The notes beneath the pieces were generated by a model. It did not search any database, was not told the origin of the DNA, and saw nothing but the letters and a program-made list of their open reading frames with translations. DNA of 64,000 nucleotides, taken from NCBI RefSeq assembly GCF_001651805.1, contig NZ_CP015839.1:5084001-5148000 (forward strand), given 5' to 3'. Below are positions 8,769 to 17,979 of the stretch, piece by piece. Position 1 is the first letter of the stretch. Each line of letters opens with the position of its first letter. The DNA comes from Marinobacterium aestuarii. Lineage in GTDB: Bacteria; Pseudomonadota; Gammaproteobacteria; Pseudomonadales; Balneatricaceae. A program made the position numbers and the translations under genes.

Positions 8769-11543
8769 CTAGTGTGCTTCGTCCCAGTGCAGGCCGACGC
8801 CCGCTTCCACCAGCAGGGGCACATCCAGCTTCGCCGCCGCGGCCATGCGCGCCTTCACTTCCGGCACGAAAGCATCGACCAGATCCTCCCGCACCTCGAA
8901 CACCAGCTCATCGTGCACCTGCATGATGACGCGGACATCCAGCCCCGCATCATCCAGCCACTGCGCCACCTGCACCATGGCACGCTTGATAATGTCCGCC
9001 GCCGTACCCTGCATGGGCGCGTTGATGGCCGTGCGTTCAGCCCCCTGACGGCGCATGCCATTGCTGGCATTGATTTCCGGCAGATAGAGCCGGCGTCCGA
9101 ACACCGTCTCGACGTAACCCTGGGCCCGCGCCTTCTCGCGAATGTCATCCATGTAGCGCTGCACACCCGGGTAGGTCGCAAAATAATGATCGATGTACTG
9201 CTGCGCTTCATTGCGGCCTATGCCGAGCTGCTTGCCCAGACCGAAGGCCGACATGCCGTAGATCAGGCCGAAGTTGATGGCCTTGGCGCTGCGCCGCTGC
9301 TCGATACTGACCTGATCCAGTGCAACCTTGAACACTTCCGCCGCCGTGGCGCGATGAATGTCCTCACCCTTGGCGAAAGCACTCAGCAGCCCCGGGTCCT
9401 GCGACAGGTGCGCCATGATGCGCAGCTCGATCTGGGAATAATCCGCCGCCACCAGGCGATAACCCTCGGGCGCAATAAAAGCCTGACGAATACGCCGCCC
9501 CTCGGCACTGCGAATCGGGATGTTCTGCAGGTTCGGATCGGTGGACGACAGCCGTCCGGTGGCGGTAATGGCCTGATGGTAAGACGTATGAATGCGGCCG
9601 GTGGTCGGATTGATCATCAGCGGCAGCTTGTCGGTATAGGTGGACTTGAGCTTGCTCAGACCCCGGTGCTCCAGAATCAGCTTGGGCAGCGGGTAATCCA
9701 GCGCCAGCTCCTGCAGCACTTCCTCGGCGGTCGAGGGCGCGCCCTTGGGGGTCTTTTTCAGTATCGGCAGCTTCTGTTCCTCATAGAAAATCTGCTGCAG
9801 CTGCTTGGGGGAACTGAGGTTGAATGGCCGCCCCGCCAGCTCGAACGCCTCGCGTTCCAGCGTCACCAGGCGCTCGCCGATCTCCACGCTCTGCTTGCCC
9901 AGCAAGTTGGCATCCACCAGGGCCCCGTTGCGCTCAATGCGGGACAGCACCGGAATCAGCGGCTTTTCGATTTCCTCGAAGACCTGCAGCAGCGAGCCTT
10001 CTTCGCTCAGGCGGGCATGCAGCACCTGGTGCAGCCGCAGGGTGATATCGGCATCTTCGGCGGCATAAGGCGCTGCCTGCTCCAGCGCGATCTGGTTGAA
10101 GGTCAGCTGTTTCTTGCCCTTGCCGGCGATGTCCTCGAAGTGCACCGTCTGCTGTCCCAGATAAAGATCGGCCAGGCTGTCCATGTCATGGCGCGTTACC
10201 ACTGAGTTGAGTACATAGGACTCCAGCATGGTATCGAAGGCCACCCCCTGGAGTTTGATGCCGTAGCGCGCCAGCACATTCATGTCGTACTTGATGTGCT
10301 GGCCGACCTTGGCAAGACTGGCATCTTCCAGCAGCGGCTTGAGCTGGGCCAGCACGGCGGCGCGATCGAGCTGCTCCGGTGCGCCCACATAGTCGTGGGC
10401 CAGGGGCACATAGGCCGCACGGCCAGGTTCAATGGCAAAAGACACACCCACCAGCTCCGCCTGCATGGAATCCAGACTGGTCGTTTCGGTATCAAAGGCA
10501 AACAGGCTTGAAGCCTTGAGCGCGCTGACCCAGCGGTCCAGATCCGCCTGTTCCAGCAAGGTTTCGTATTCGATCTGAGAGGGTTCTGTGGCCACAGTGC
10601 CCGCCGTGGCATCGGCAGCGGCCTGCGCTATGCTCTGTGCCCGCGACGAGGTGCCCAGTTCCTGAATCCAGCTGCGAAACGAAAAGCGGCCAAACAGCTC
10701 CTGCAGCTTTTCATTGTCCGGCGTCGGCAGGCCAAAGTCGGTGACGCCCTGATCCAGCTCGACATCGGTCTTGATGGTCGCCAGCAGGTACGAAAGCTCC
10801 GCCGCTTCGCGGTTTTCCTGCAGCTTCTTGGCCATGGTCTTGGCACCGCGAAAACCCAGGGTGGCAATCTTGTCGAGATTTTCATAAAGCGCGGCTATGC
10901 CGCCAATACCCTGCAACAGCCCCAGCGCCGTTTTCTCTCCCACCCCCGGCACGCCAGGAATGTTGTCGACCTTGTCGCCCATGAGCGCCAGCAGGTCGAT
11001 TACCAGTTCCGGGGGAATACCGTATTTTTCCTGCACCCCGGCGGCATCCATGCGCACATCGTTCATGGTGTTGATCAGGGTCACATGTTCGTCCACCAGC
11101 TGCGCCATATCCTTGTCCCCGGTGGAGATAAGCGTACTCATGGCCTGGGCGCTGGCCTGACGCGCCAGAGTGCCGATCACATCATCGGCCTCGACCCCGT
11201 CCACCATCAGCAGGGGCAGGCCCATGGCACGGATGATGTCGTGAATCGGCTCTATCTGCAGCCGCAGGTCATCGGGCATGGATGGCCGCTGGGCCTTGTA
11301 CTCGGCAAACAGCTCGTCCCTGAAGGTTTTGCCCTTGGCGTCGAACACCACCACCACCGGGCTTTTCGGGTACTGCTTGATCAGGCTGCGCAGCATCGAG
11401 GTCACCACCCGCACCGCGCCCGTCGGAAAGCCCTCTTTGGTGCGCATGTCGGCCTGCTGGGAAGCAAAGAATGCACGGTATAAATAGGAAGAGCCGTCGA
11501 CTAGAATGAGGGATGGGTGTTGCTCGCTCATAGCGGTATCCAT
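8769..11543 (-). CDS. polA: DNA polymerase I
   Basis: A 924-residue repair and Okazaki-processing polymerase. Three domains are visible. First is a 5'-3' exonuclease (about 1-300; [39 protein letters not shown]). Second is a 3'-5' proofreading domain (about 330-510; [11 protein letters not shown] with intact acidic residues). Third is the polymerase (about 520-924), with motif [17 protein letters not shown], the motif B/O-helix [14 protein letters not shown] and motif [10 protein letters not shown]. The start could be ATG 11541 or the fourth-codon-later ATG 11529 (MSEQHPS), a difference of 4 residues. Divergent from the DUF2782 gene. Confidence 0.97.
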   Translation of the reverse strand: MDTAMSEQHPSLILVDGSSYLYRAFFASQQADMRTKEGFPTGAVRVVTSMLRSLIKQYPKSPVVVVFDAKGKTFRDELFAEYKAQRPSMPDDLRLQIEPIHDIIRAMGLPLLMVDGVEADDVIGTLARQASAQAMSTLISTGDKDMAQLVDEHVTLINTMNDVRMDAAGVQEKYGIPPELVIDLLALMGDKVDNIPGVPGVGEKTALGLLQGIGGIAALYENLDKIATLGFRGAKTMAKKLQENREAAELSYLLATIKTDVELDQGVTDFGLPTPDNEKLQELFGRFSFRSWIQELGTSSRAQSIAQAAADATAGTVATEPSQIEYETLLEQADLDRWVSALKASSLFAFDTETTSLDSMQAELVGVSFAIEPGRAAYVPLAHDYVGAPEQLDRAAVLAQLKPLLEDASLAKVGQHIKYDMNVLARYGIKLQGVAFDTMLESYVLNSVVTRHDMDSLADLYLGQQTVHFEDIAGKGKKQLTFNQIALEQAAPYAAEDADITLRLHQVLHARLSEEGSLLQVFEEIEKPLIPVLSRIERNGALVDANLLGKQSVEIGERLVTLEREAFELAGRPFNLSSPKQLQQIFYEEQKLPILKKTPKGAPSTAEEVLQELALDYPLPKLILEHRGLSKLKSTYTDKLPLMINPTTGRIHTSYHQAITATGRLSSTDPNLQNIPIRSAEGRRIRQAFIAPEGYRLVAADYSQIELRIMAHLSQDPGLLSAFAKGEDIHRATAAEVFKVALDQVSIEQRRSAKAINFGLIYGMSAFGLGKQLGIGRNEAQQYIDHYFATYPGVQRYMDDIREKARAQGYVETVFGRRLYLPEINASNGMRRQGAERTAINAPMQGTAADIIKRAMVQVAQWLDDAGLDVRVIMQVHDELVFEVREDLVDAFVPEVKARMAAAAKLDVPLLVEAGVGLHWDEAH

Positions 11544-11621
11544 GATTGTTAGTGCCGGGGGATAGTGTCAGGGCTGACAATCATATTAAATATGCCGCAG
11601 CCAACCAACGAATATGGAAAT

Positions 11622-11903
11622 ATGATGAAAAAACTGCTGTTGCTCGCCAGCCTTCTGCTGGTGCCGCCGGCGCAGGCGGAGACATTGCCGGAGTTCGGGC
11701 AAGACGCCCCGCAAATCACCATTCGCCATAACGACGAACGCGCCTTTTACGAATACCGCGTCAACGGTGTGCTGAAAGAGGTCAAGGTGGTTCCCAAAGT
11801 CGGGAAGCCCTATTATCTGGTGCCGGTCGAGGGTAGCGGTGAATTCAGCCGCTTCGAAGAATCCTCCCTGCTAATCCCCAAATGGGTCATCTTCAGCTGG
11901 TAA
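11622..11903 (+). CDS. DUF2782 family exported protein
   Basis: A 93-residue small periplasmic protein of unknown function. It has a signal peptide (KKLLLLASLLLVPPAQA) and the family's short conserved body (ITIRHNDERAFYEYRVNG...VVPKVGKPYYLVP), ending at KWVIFSW. Two adjacent ATG codons (11622, 11625) could start it. It sits between polA and thrB and ends 4 bases before the thrB GTG, so the two are probably co-transcribed. The same neighbourhood occurs in Pseudomonas. Confidence 0.85.
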   Translation: MMKKLLLLASLLLVPPAQAETLPEFGQDAPQITIRHNDERAFYEYRVNGVLKEVKVVPKVGKPYYLVPVEGSGEFSRFEESSLLIPKWVIFSW

Positions 11904-11907
11904 TATT

Positions 11908-12885
11908 GTGGCGGTATATACAGAAGTAACTGCTCAGGACCTCAACCGCCTGCTGGCCGACTTTGATCTCGGCACGCTGGTCGCCCACAAGGGTATAGAA
12001 GGCGGTATAGAAAACACTAACTATTTTGTCACGCTTAAAAGCCCTGCCGGCCTCGAACAGGAGTTTGTCCTGACACTGTTCGAAGAATTTACGCTGGATG
12101 AAATGCCCTTTTTCGTCGAGCTGACCTGCTGGCTGGCCGAGCGCGGCAGCCCGGTGCCCGCACCCTTCAAGGACCGTGACGGCATTGCCCTGAAGCAACT
12201 GCACGGCCGCCCGGCGCTGCTGCTGCCGCGCTTTGGTGGCCAGCATGTGTCCCAGACAGAACTCAGCCCGGCGCACTGCAGCTCCGCTGGTGCAGCCCTG
12301 GCCCAGTTGCATCTGGCCGGCTCCGAGTTCTATCTGCACCGCCAGGCCCACCGCGGCGTCTTCTGGTGGCGCCGCGAGAGCCAGCAGATTGCTCGCCTGT
12401 TGCCGGAAGATGAAGCCCAGCTGCTCAGCACCGAAGTGCGTAACTTCGATGCCCTGCGTGCAGCCAAACTGGATCTGCCCATGGGCGTGATCCATGGTGA
12501 CCTCTTTCACGACAACGCGCTCTTCAATGGCACCGACGTGAGCGCCATTCTGGATGTCTACAACGCCGCCACTGCCTATCTGCTGTACGATCTGGCGATA
12601 GTGGCCAACGACTGGTGCACCAAGCCAGACGGCAGCATAGACACTGAACGTGAAGCTGCCCTGCTGCAGGCTTACAACGCTGTACGGCCGTTCACCGACG
12701 ACGAGCGTCAGGTCTGGTCACAGCTGACCCGCACCGCCGCCATGCGTTTCTGGCTCTCGCGCCTGATTCCCTGGCTGGGTATCGAACAGGCCGGGCGCCA
12801 GGGCGTTGAAATGAAGCTCAAGAACCCCGACGAGCTCAAGCGCATTCTGCTGCACCGCATAGAACAGCCTTCGCAGCTGCCCTGA
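11908..12885 (+). CDS. thrB: Homoserine kinase, APH-fold type
   Basis: A 325-residue kinase that phosphorylates homoserine for threonine synthesis. It belongs to the aminoglycoside-phosphotransferase-like ThrB form of Pseudomonas, not the GHMP form of E. coli. The N-terminal ENTNYFVT strand, the Brenner-type catalytic motif VIHGDLFHDNALF near residue 195 and the metal-binding ILDVYNA that follows support this. The start is GTG (GTGGCGGTATATACA), 4 bases after the DUF2782 stop. The C-terminal RFWLSRL segment is typical of the family. Confidence 0.9.
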   Translation: MAVYTEVTAQDLNRLLADFDLGTLVAHKGIEGGIENTNYFVTLKSPAGLEQEFVLTLFEEFTLDEMPFFVELTCWLAERGSPVPAPFKDRDGIALKQLHGRPALLLPRFGGQHVSQTELSPAHCSSAGAALAQLHLAGSEFYLHRQAHRGVFWWRRESQQIARLLPEDEAQLLSTEVRNFDALRAAKLDLPMGVIHGDLFHDNALFNGTDVSAILDVYNAATAYLLYDLAIVANDWCTKPDGSIDTEREAALLQAYNAVRPFTDDERQVWSQLTRTAAMRFWLSRLIPWLGIEQAGRQGVEMKLKNPDELKRILLHRIEQPSQLP

Positions 12886-13017
12886 ATCAGGGCGGCAGCC
12901 AATCGTAGTCGTTCGGGTTATACTGGACGTCCATACAGCCCTTTATCTTCCCGGGGTCGCCCGCGACTAACGCGCAGACGGCCCCGAGATCAACCGCAGA
13001 GCCCGATTGTTGCCGCC

Positions 13018-15237
13018 ATGGATTTAACCCCGATTCTTGACTCACTCAACGATGCCCAGCGCGAAGCGGTCTCTGCACCTGTGCAGAATCTGCTGGTGCT
13101 GGCCGGTGCCGGCTCCGGCAAAACCCGCGTGCTGGTGCACCGCATTGCCTGGCTGATCCAGGTCGAGGACATCTCGCCCTACTCGATCATGGCGGTGACC
13201 TTTACCAACAAGGCCGCGCGGGAAATGCGCGGGCGTATCGAAGAACTGCTGGGACTCAACCCCCACGGCATGTGGGTGGGCACCTTCCACGGCCTGGCGC
13301 ACCGCCTGCTGCGCTCGCACTGGCGCGATGCCGGCCTGCCGGACAACTTCCAGATCATGGACAGCGACGACCAGCTGCGCCTGATCAAGCGTCTGGCCAA
13401 GGAAATGAACCTGGACGAACAGCGCTGGCCGGCGCGACAGTTCCAGTGGTTTATTAACGCCCAGAAAGACGAAGGCCTGCGTGCGCGCCACATAGAGCCC
13501 TCCAACGACCCATTCCAGCGCACCATGCTGAATATCTACGTAGCCTACGAACAGGCCTGCGAGCGTGGCGGCATGATCGATTTCGGCGAACTGCTGCTGC
13601 GCAGTCTTGAGCTGCTGCGCGATCGCTCGCCGGCGCTGCTCAAGCACTACCAGGAGCGTTTTCGCTACCTGCTGGTGGATGAGTTTCAGGACACCAACGC
13701 CATCCAGTACGCCTGGCTGCGCCTGCTCTGTGGCACAGAGCGCAAGCTGATGGCCGTCGGCGACGATGACCAGTCGATCTATGGCTGGCGCGGCGCCCGC
13801 ATCGAGAATATCCAGAACCTGCCGGAACACTTCCCCGGCACCACGACCATCAAGCTGGAGCAGAACTACCGCTCCACCAAAAACATCCTGCAGGCGGCCA
13901 ACGCCGTGATCGGCAATAACCAGGGGCGCCTTGGCAAGCAGCTCTGGACCGAAGGCAGCGATGGCGAGCTACTGTCGGTCTACTCGGCCTTCAATGAACA
14001 GGACGAAGCCAGCTTTATTGTCGGCCGCATCCAGCAGTGGGTACAGGACGGCAACCTGCGGGTCGACTCCGCCGTGCTGTACCGCTCCAACGCCCAGTCT
14101 CGTATTCTCGAGGAAATGCTCATCCGCGCAGGCGTGCCCTATCGCATCTACGGCGGACAGCGCTTCTACGACCGGCTGGAAATCAAGAACGCCCTGGCCT
14201 ATCTGCGCCTGATGTCGAGCCGTCACAACGACACCGCCATGGAGCGCGTGATCAATGTACCGACCCGCGGCATAGGCACCCGTACCATCGAACTGCTGCG
14301 CCAGCACGCCCGCGAGCAGGAACTGAGCATGTGGCAGGCGGCCTGCGAAATTATCGAGCAGGGGCTGCTGCCAGCCCGTGCCGGCAATGCCCTGCGGGGC
14401 TTCCTTGAGCTGATCGACAGGCTCGATACTGAGACTCGGGATACCCAGCTGCACGAGCAGACCGAGCACATGATCAAGCACAGCGGTCTGGTACAGCATC
14501 ACGAGAAGGAAAAGGGTGAAAAGGCACAGTCTCGCCTCGAAAACCTTGATGAGCTGATCACCGCTGCGCGCCAGTTTGCCGGCAGCTGGCAGGAAGATAT
14601 CGACACCGAGGAAGGTGAAGCCCGCACGCCGCTGGTCGCCTTTCTCGATCAGGCGGCACTGGATGCCGGTGATGCCCAGGCCGACGAGCACCAGGACAGC
14701 GTGCAGATGATGACACTGCACTCGGCCAAGGGGCTGGAGTTCCCGCTGGTGTTCCTGGCGGGGATGGAAGAAGGTCTGTTCCCCCACAAGATGTCGATCG
14801 AGGAACCCGGCCGGCTCGAGGAAGAGCGTCGCCTGTGCTACGTCGGCATTACCCGGGCGAAGCAGAAACTGTATCTGACCTACGCTGAATCACGCCGCCT
14901 GCACGGCCAGGAAAACTTCAACCGCGCCTCGCGCTTTATCCAGGAAGTGCCGCCCGAGCTGATCGAGGAAGTGCGCCTCAATGCCCAGGTGCGCCGCCCG
15001 CTGACCGCCCGAAGCCCGAGCGAGCCCCTGTTTCAGGGCGGCGGTTCCTCACTGGCCAACGCCGAGGTGCCCGCCACCAACATTTCCCTGGGGCAGCGCG
15101 TCGGCCACGCCAAGTTTGGTGAAGGCATAGTGGTCAACTACGAAGGCTCTGGACCCAAGGCTCGAGTGCAGGTGAACTTTGATGACGAGGGTTCCAAGTG
15201 GCTGATGCTCGGCTACGCCAACCTGCAGCCGCTGTAA
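13018..15237 (+). CDS. uvrD: DNA helicase II (UvrD)
   Basis: A 739-residue superfamily 1A 3'-5' helicase for nucleotide-excision and mismatch repair. The order of motifs is complete: Q motif LNDAQREAV, I GAGSGKT near residue 32, Ia TFTNKAAREM, II VDEFQDTN, III GDDDQSIYGWRGA, IV QNYRST, V LHSAKGLEFPLVF and VI YVGITRAKQKLYL. A C-terminal Tudor-like segment (VGHAKFGEGIVVNYEG) is present as in UvrD. Its length and the C-terminal segment favour UvrD over Rep. It lies 132 bases after thrB. Confidence 0.95.
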   Translation: MDLTPILDSLNDAQREAVSAPVQNLLVLAGAGSGKTRVLVHRIAWLIQVEDISPYSIMAVTFTNKAAREMRGRIEELLGLNPHGMWVGTFHGLAHRLLRSHWRDAGLPDNFQIMDSDDQLRLIKRLAKEMNLDEQRWPARQFQWFINAQKDEGLRARHIEPSNDPFQRTMLNIYVAYEQACERGGMIDFGELLLRSLELLRDRSPALLKHYQERFRYLLVDEFQDTNAIQYAWLRLLCGTERKLMAVGDDDQSIYGWRGARIENIQNLPEHFPGTTTIKLEQNYRSTKNILQAANAVIGNNQGRLGKQLWTEGSDGELLSVYSAFNEQDEASFIVGRIQQWVQDGNLRVDSAVLYRSNAQSRILEEMLIRAGVPYRIYGGQRFYDRLEIKNALAYLRLMSSRHNDTAMERVINVPTRGIGTRTIELLRQHAREQELSMWQAACEIIEQGLLPARAGNALRGFLELIDRLDTETRDTQLHEQTEHMIKHSGLVQHHEKEKGEKAQSRLENLDELITAARQFAGSWQEDIDTEEGEARTPLVAFLDQAALDAGDAQADEHQDSVQMMTLHSAKGLEFPLVFLAGMEEGLFPHKMSIEEPGRLEEERRLCYVGITRAKQKLYLTYAESRRLHGQENFNRASRFIQEVPPELIEEVRLNAQVRRPLTARSPSEPLFQGGGSSLANAEVPATNISLGQRVGHAKFGEGIVVNYEGSGPKARVQVNFDDEGSKWLMLGYANLQPL

Positions 15238-15262
15238 GAAACACAGTCTTCCGCGCTGCGTC

Positions 15263-16117
15263 CTACATAGCATCCAGCGCCGGTGTGACCTTGCGCAGCC
15301 ACAGGCTGGTTTCCAGGGCTTCATCCGGCATTGGCAGCCCCGCCACAAAACTGTGCTGCAACTGGGGCTGCATGCGACTGGCGGCGTAATGGCTGGACCA
15401 GAGCGGTGTAGCAGCGCCGCTACTGAGCAACACCGCCACTGCCTGCTGTTCGTTGTACCCGCGCCAGTGCCACTGCTCGGGGTAGTCGTCGGGCAGCAGA
15501 ATGTCATGAAAGTGCACCAGCACGCCGGCGGCCAAACGCGGCCAGACCCGGTTCAGCAACCAGTCGACATCGCTGCCCGGCAGCAGCAGATGGCTGGAAT
15601 CAATAAAGAGTAGATCCCCCGCCTGCAGACGCTCGAACAGGGCCAAGTCTGCCTGCTGTACCGGCGTCGGGACCAGCGTCAGGTTCAGGGACTGGATATC
15701 GGCCCGCGGCGCCGGATCAATGCAGATCATTTCAGTATCCAGCCCCTCGTCCCGGCAGGCTTTGGCAAAGAAGCGCGTGGAATGACCTGACCCCACTTCA
15801 ATAATCATCCGCGGACGTTGCAGCCGGGTCAGGCCGTAGGCGATGGCGCCATCCAGACGGGGAAACCAGCTCTGCTGCCAGCGTGGCAGCGGCGGCGGGG
15901 TATTACTGAAGCCCTGCAGCTGTGGCGCGAAGCTATCCAGTGCACTGAGCAACTGACTGAACTGCGGTTCATGGCGCGCCAGCAGAGTCTCCAGCGCAGG
16001 ATAGGATGGCGTTGCGAGCGGCAGCTGGTCGGCGTAGCGATAGGGAATGAAATAGCCCTGGCGGCGCCATCCGAGCAAGGTCGACAGCGCCATCCTGAGT
16101 AGTTTTATACGTCGCAT
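15263..16117 (-). CDS. Class I SAM-dependent methyltransferase
   Basis: A 284-residue Rossmann-fold protein of the Methyltransf_24 kind. The SAM-binding glycine loop IIEVGSGHSTR is near residue 100. An acidic residue after strand 2 (ICIDPAP), LLFIDSSHL and VHFHDILLP follow. The substrate is unknown. The N-terminal 20 residues are basic and hydrophobic, possibly membrane-associated. It converges on uvrD with a 25-base gap and has no clear operon partner. Some relatives act on glycans or small hydroxylated compounds, but nothing here decides this. Confidence 0.7.
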   Translation of the reverse strand: MRRIKLLRMALSTLLGWRRQGYFIPYRYADQLPLATPSYPALETLLARHEPQFSQLLSALDSFAPQLQGFSNTPPPLPRWQQSWFPRLDGAIAYGLTRLQRPRMIIEVGSGHSTRFFAKACRDEGLDTEMICIDPAPRADIQSLNLTLVPTPVQQADLALFERLQAGDLLFIDSSHLLLPGSDVDWLLNRVWPRLAAGVLVHFHDILLPDDYPEQWHWRGYNEQQAVAVLLSSGAATPLWSSHYAASRMQPQLQHSFVAGLPMPDEALETSLWLRKVTPALDAM

Positions 16118-16236
16118 CTGTGTGCCATCTCCAAAGCGCAGGCCAAGCGGGGCCCTGTTAGTCCATCAAACCCCGACATTGTTCAGCTGGAGGTGCCACT
16201 CAAAGGTGAAACAGGCTCATTTAACGGCAAAGACGA

Positions 16237-16635
16237 TTACTGCGTGGGCAGCGGGCGAATATGGCCGTGCTGATCGATGGCCACCTGGACGCATTCGGTT
16301 TCGGTCACCTTGCGCAGTTCCCGTCCATCCGGGCAACGACCCCAGACTTCAACCAGAATACGCGCCGAGCTGTTACCCAGTTCGACCACGCGGGTATAGA
16401 AGCTGAGAATGGTGCCGACCAGCACCGGCGAGAGAAAGTCCATGCTCCCCACCGACACCGTGGCAATACGGCCTTCAGCAATCTTGGCGGCGCGAATTTC
16501 CGCCGCCTCAACGGCCCGAGCCACCACCCAGCCGCCATAGACATCGCCAAACATGTTGGTTGCCTGACTGCTGGCCGGCAACTTGAGGCTCAGCTCGCCG
16601 TCGGGCAGCGGATTGTGCTCATCAACACTGGACAT
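16237..16635 (-). CDS. Acyl-CoA thioesterase (hotdog fold, YciA-like)
   Basis: A 132-residue single-hotdog protein predicted to hydrolyse acyl-CoA in the cytoplasm. Typical features are NMFGDVYGGWVVARAVEAAE, matching the family's N-x-x-G-D-x-x-GG active-site helix with catalytic Asp, and a central strand VSVGSMDFLSPV. I start at ATG 16633-16635 (MSSVDEHNP). The frame is open a further 24 codons upstream without family similarity. It is divergent from pstS. Confidence 0.85.
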   Translation of the reverse strand: MSSVDEHNPLPDGELSLKLPASSQATNMFGDVYGGWVVARAVEAAEIRAAKIAEGRIATVSVGSMDFLSPVLVGTILSFYTRVVELGNSSARILVEVWGRCPDGRELRKVTETECVQVAIDQHGHIRPLPTQ

Positions 16636-16762
16636 GATCTGTATTCCAACCTGTAATTTTTGGATGCACTTATTCGGATGCACAGAGTGTAATCTTCGCA
16701 GCTGCACAAATCACTACCTGCAGCGCGCCAGCCTCCCACTGCAATCCCTCCGCCCTCGCAGG

Positions 16763-16796
16763 CTGTCACATTAGTGTCATGGATCAGCCCTATAGT
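16763..16796 (+). promoter_or_regulatory. Pho box and -10 of the pstS promoter
   Basis: CTGTCAC-ATTA-GTGTCAT (16763-16780) is a near-perfect PhoB-binding direct repeat of two heptamers with a 4-base spacer. It takes the place of the -35. Exactly 10 bases later TATAGT (16791-16796) forms the -10. This is the canonical geometry of PhoB-activated promoters. Confidence 0.9.
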
Positions 16797-16831
16797 GACC
16801 GCTGACTCTTACAACTCTTCAGGAGCTAACC

Positions 16832-17803
16832 ATGACACCGATGAAAAAGCTGCTCTCAGCCGTTGCCATCTCGGCAACCTGCCTGACTGCCAACGCCTCC
16901 GATCTGCTGGACCCCAACCTGCCGACATACGAAAAGGCTTCAGGCGTTTCCGGTAACCTGTCCAGCGTCGGTTCCGACACCCTGGCCAACCTGATGACCC
17001 TCTGGGCTGAAGAGTTCAAGCGTCTGTACCCCAACGTCAATATCCAGATTCAGGCCGCCGGCTCCTCAACTGCGCCGCCAGCCCTGACCGAAGGCACCTC
17101 CAACATAGGCCCCATGTCCCGCAAGATGAAGGACAAGGAACTGGAATCCTTCGAGCAGAAGTACGGCTACAAGCCGACCGCCGTTGCCGTGGCCATCGAC
17201 GCCCTGGCCGTGTTCGCCCACAAGGACAACCCCATCGCCGGCCTGAGCATCGACCAGGTTGACGCCGTGTTCTCGTCGACCCGCAAGTGCGGCGCCTTTG
17301 ATGACGTCACCAACTGGGGCCAGCTGGGCCTGGACGGTACTCTGGCCGACAAGAGCATCCAGCTGTTCGGTCGCAACTCAGTATCCGGCACCTACGGTTA
17401 CTTCAAGGAAAAAGCGCTGTGCAAGGGCGACTTCCGCAACAACGTTAACGAACAGCCCGGCTCTGCCTCTGTTGTACAGTCTGTCTCCACCTCGCTGAAC
17501 GGCCTGGGCTACTCCGGTATCGGCTACAAGACCGCTTCCGTACGTGCCCTGCCGCTGGCCAAGAAGGCCGGTGAAGAATTCGTTGAAGCCACTCCGGAAA
17601 ACGCCATTACCGGCAAATACCCGCTGGCACGTTCGCTCTACGTTTACATCAACAAGAAGCCGGGTACCGACCTGCAGCCACTGGAGCGCGAGTTCCTCAA
17701 GCTGGTCATGTCCAAGTCCGGTCAGGAAGTGGTCGTGAAAGACGGCTACATCCCGCTGCCCGCCAAAGTTGTTGAAAAACAGATGGCTGACCTGGGCCTG
17801 TAA
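16832..17803 (+). CDS. pstS: Phosphate-binding protein PstS
   Basis: A 323-residue periplasmic receptor for inorganic phosphate. The signal peptide spans about residues 1-22 ([18 protein letters not shown]). The phosphate-binding loops are visible: [29 protein letters not shown] and [12 protein letters not shown]. The start ATG is preceded by CAGGAG with good spacing. First gene of pstSCAB-phoU, under the Pho box upstream. The strong hairpin after it should raise pstS mRNA relative to the downstream genes. Confidence 0.95.
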   Translation: MTPMKKLLSAVAISATCLTANASDLLDPNLPTYEKASGVSGNLSSVGSDTLANLMTLWAEEFKRLYPNVNIQIQAAGSSTAPPALTEGTSNIGPMSRKMKDKELESFEQKYGYKPTAVAVAIDALAVFAHKDNPIAGLSIDQVDAVFSSTRKCGAFDDVTNWGQLGLDGTLADKSIQLFGRNSVSGTYGYFKEKALCKGDFRNNVNEQPGSASVVQSVSTSLNGLGYSGIGYKTASVRALPLAKKAGEEFVEATPENAITGKYPLARSLYVYINKKPGTDLQPLEREFLKLVMSKSGQEVVVKDGYIPLPAKVVEKQMADLGL

Positions 17804-17858
17804 CACAGTCTCCCCCGGTCGGTTTTAAGCCGCTACCGGAGCGACATGGGGTGTTACG

Positions 17859-17894
17859 AAATGCAGGGGTGCTGGCGACAGCATCCCTGCATTT
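17859..17894 (+). terminator. Strong hairpin/partial terminator between pstS and pstC
   Basis: A 16-bp stem with one G-U pair (AAATGCAGGGGTGCTG/CAGCATCCCTGCATTT), a GCGA loop and TATTGTT after it. It probably attenuates read-through and protects the pstS 3' end. A weak half Pho box (GCGTCACATAACTG, about 17920-17933) follows before pstC. Confidence 0.75.
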
Positions 17895-17979
17895 TATTGT
17901 TCGCGGCATGTAACAAAAGCGTCACATAACTGCATTATTGTAGCCGCCGTATATTCAGGACTTCCGGGAACCGAGTGTC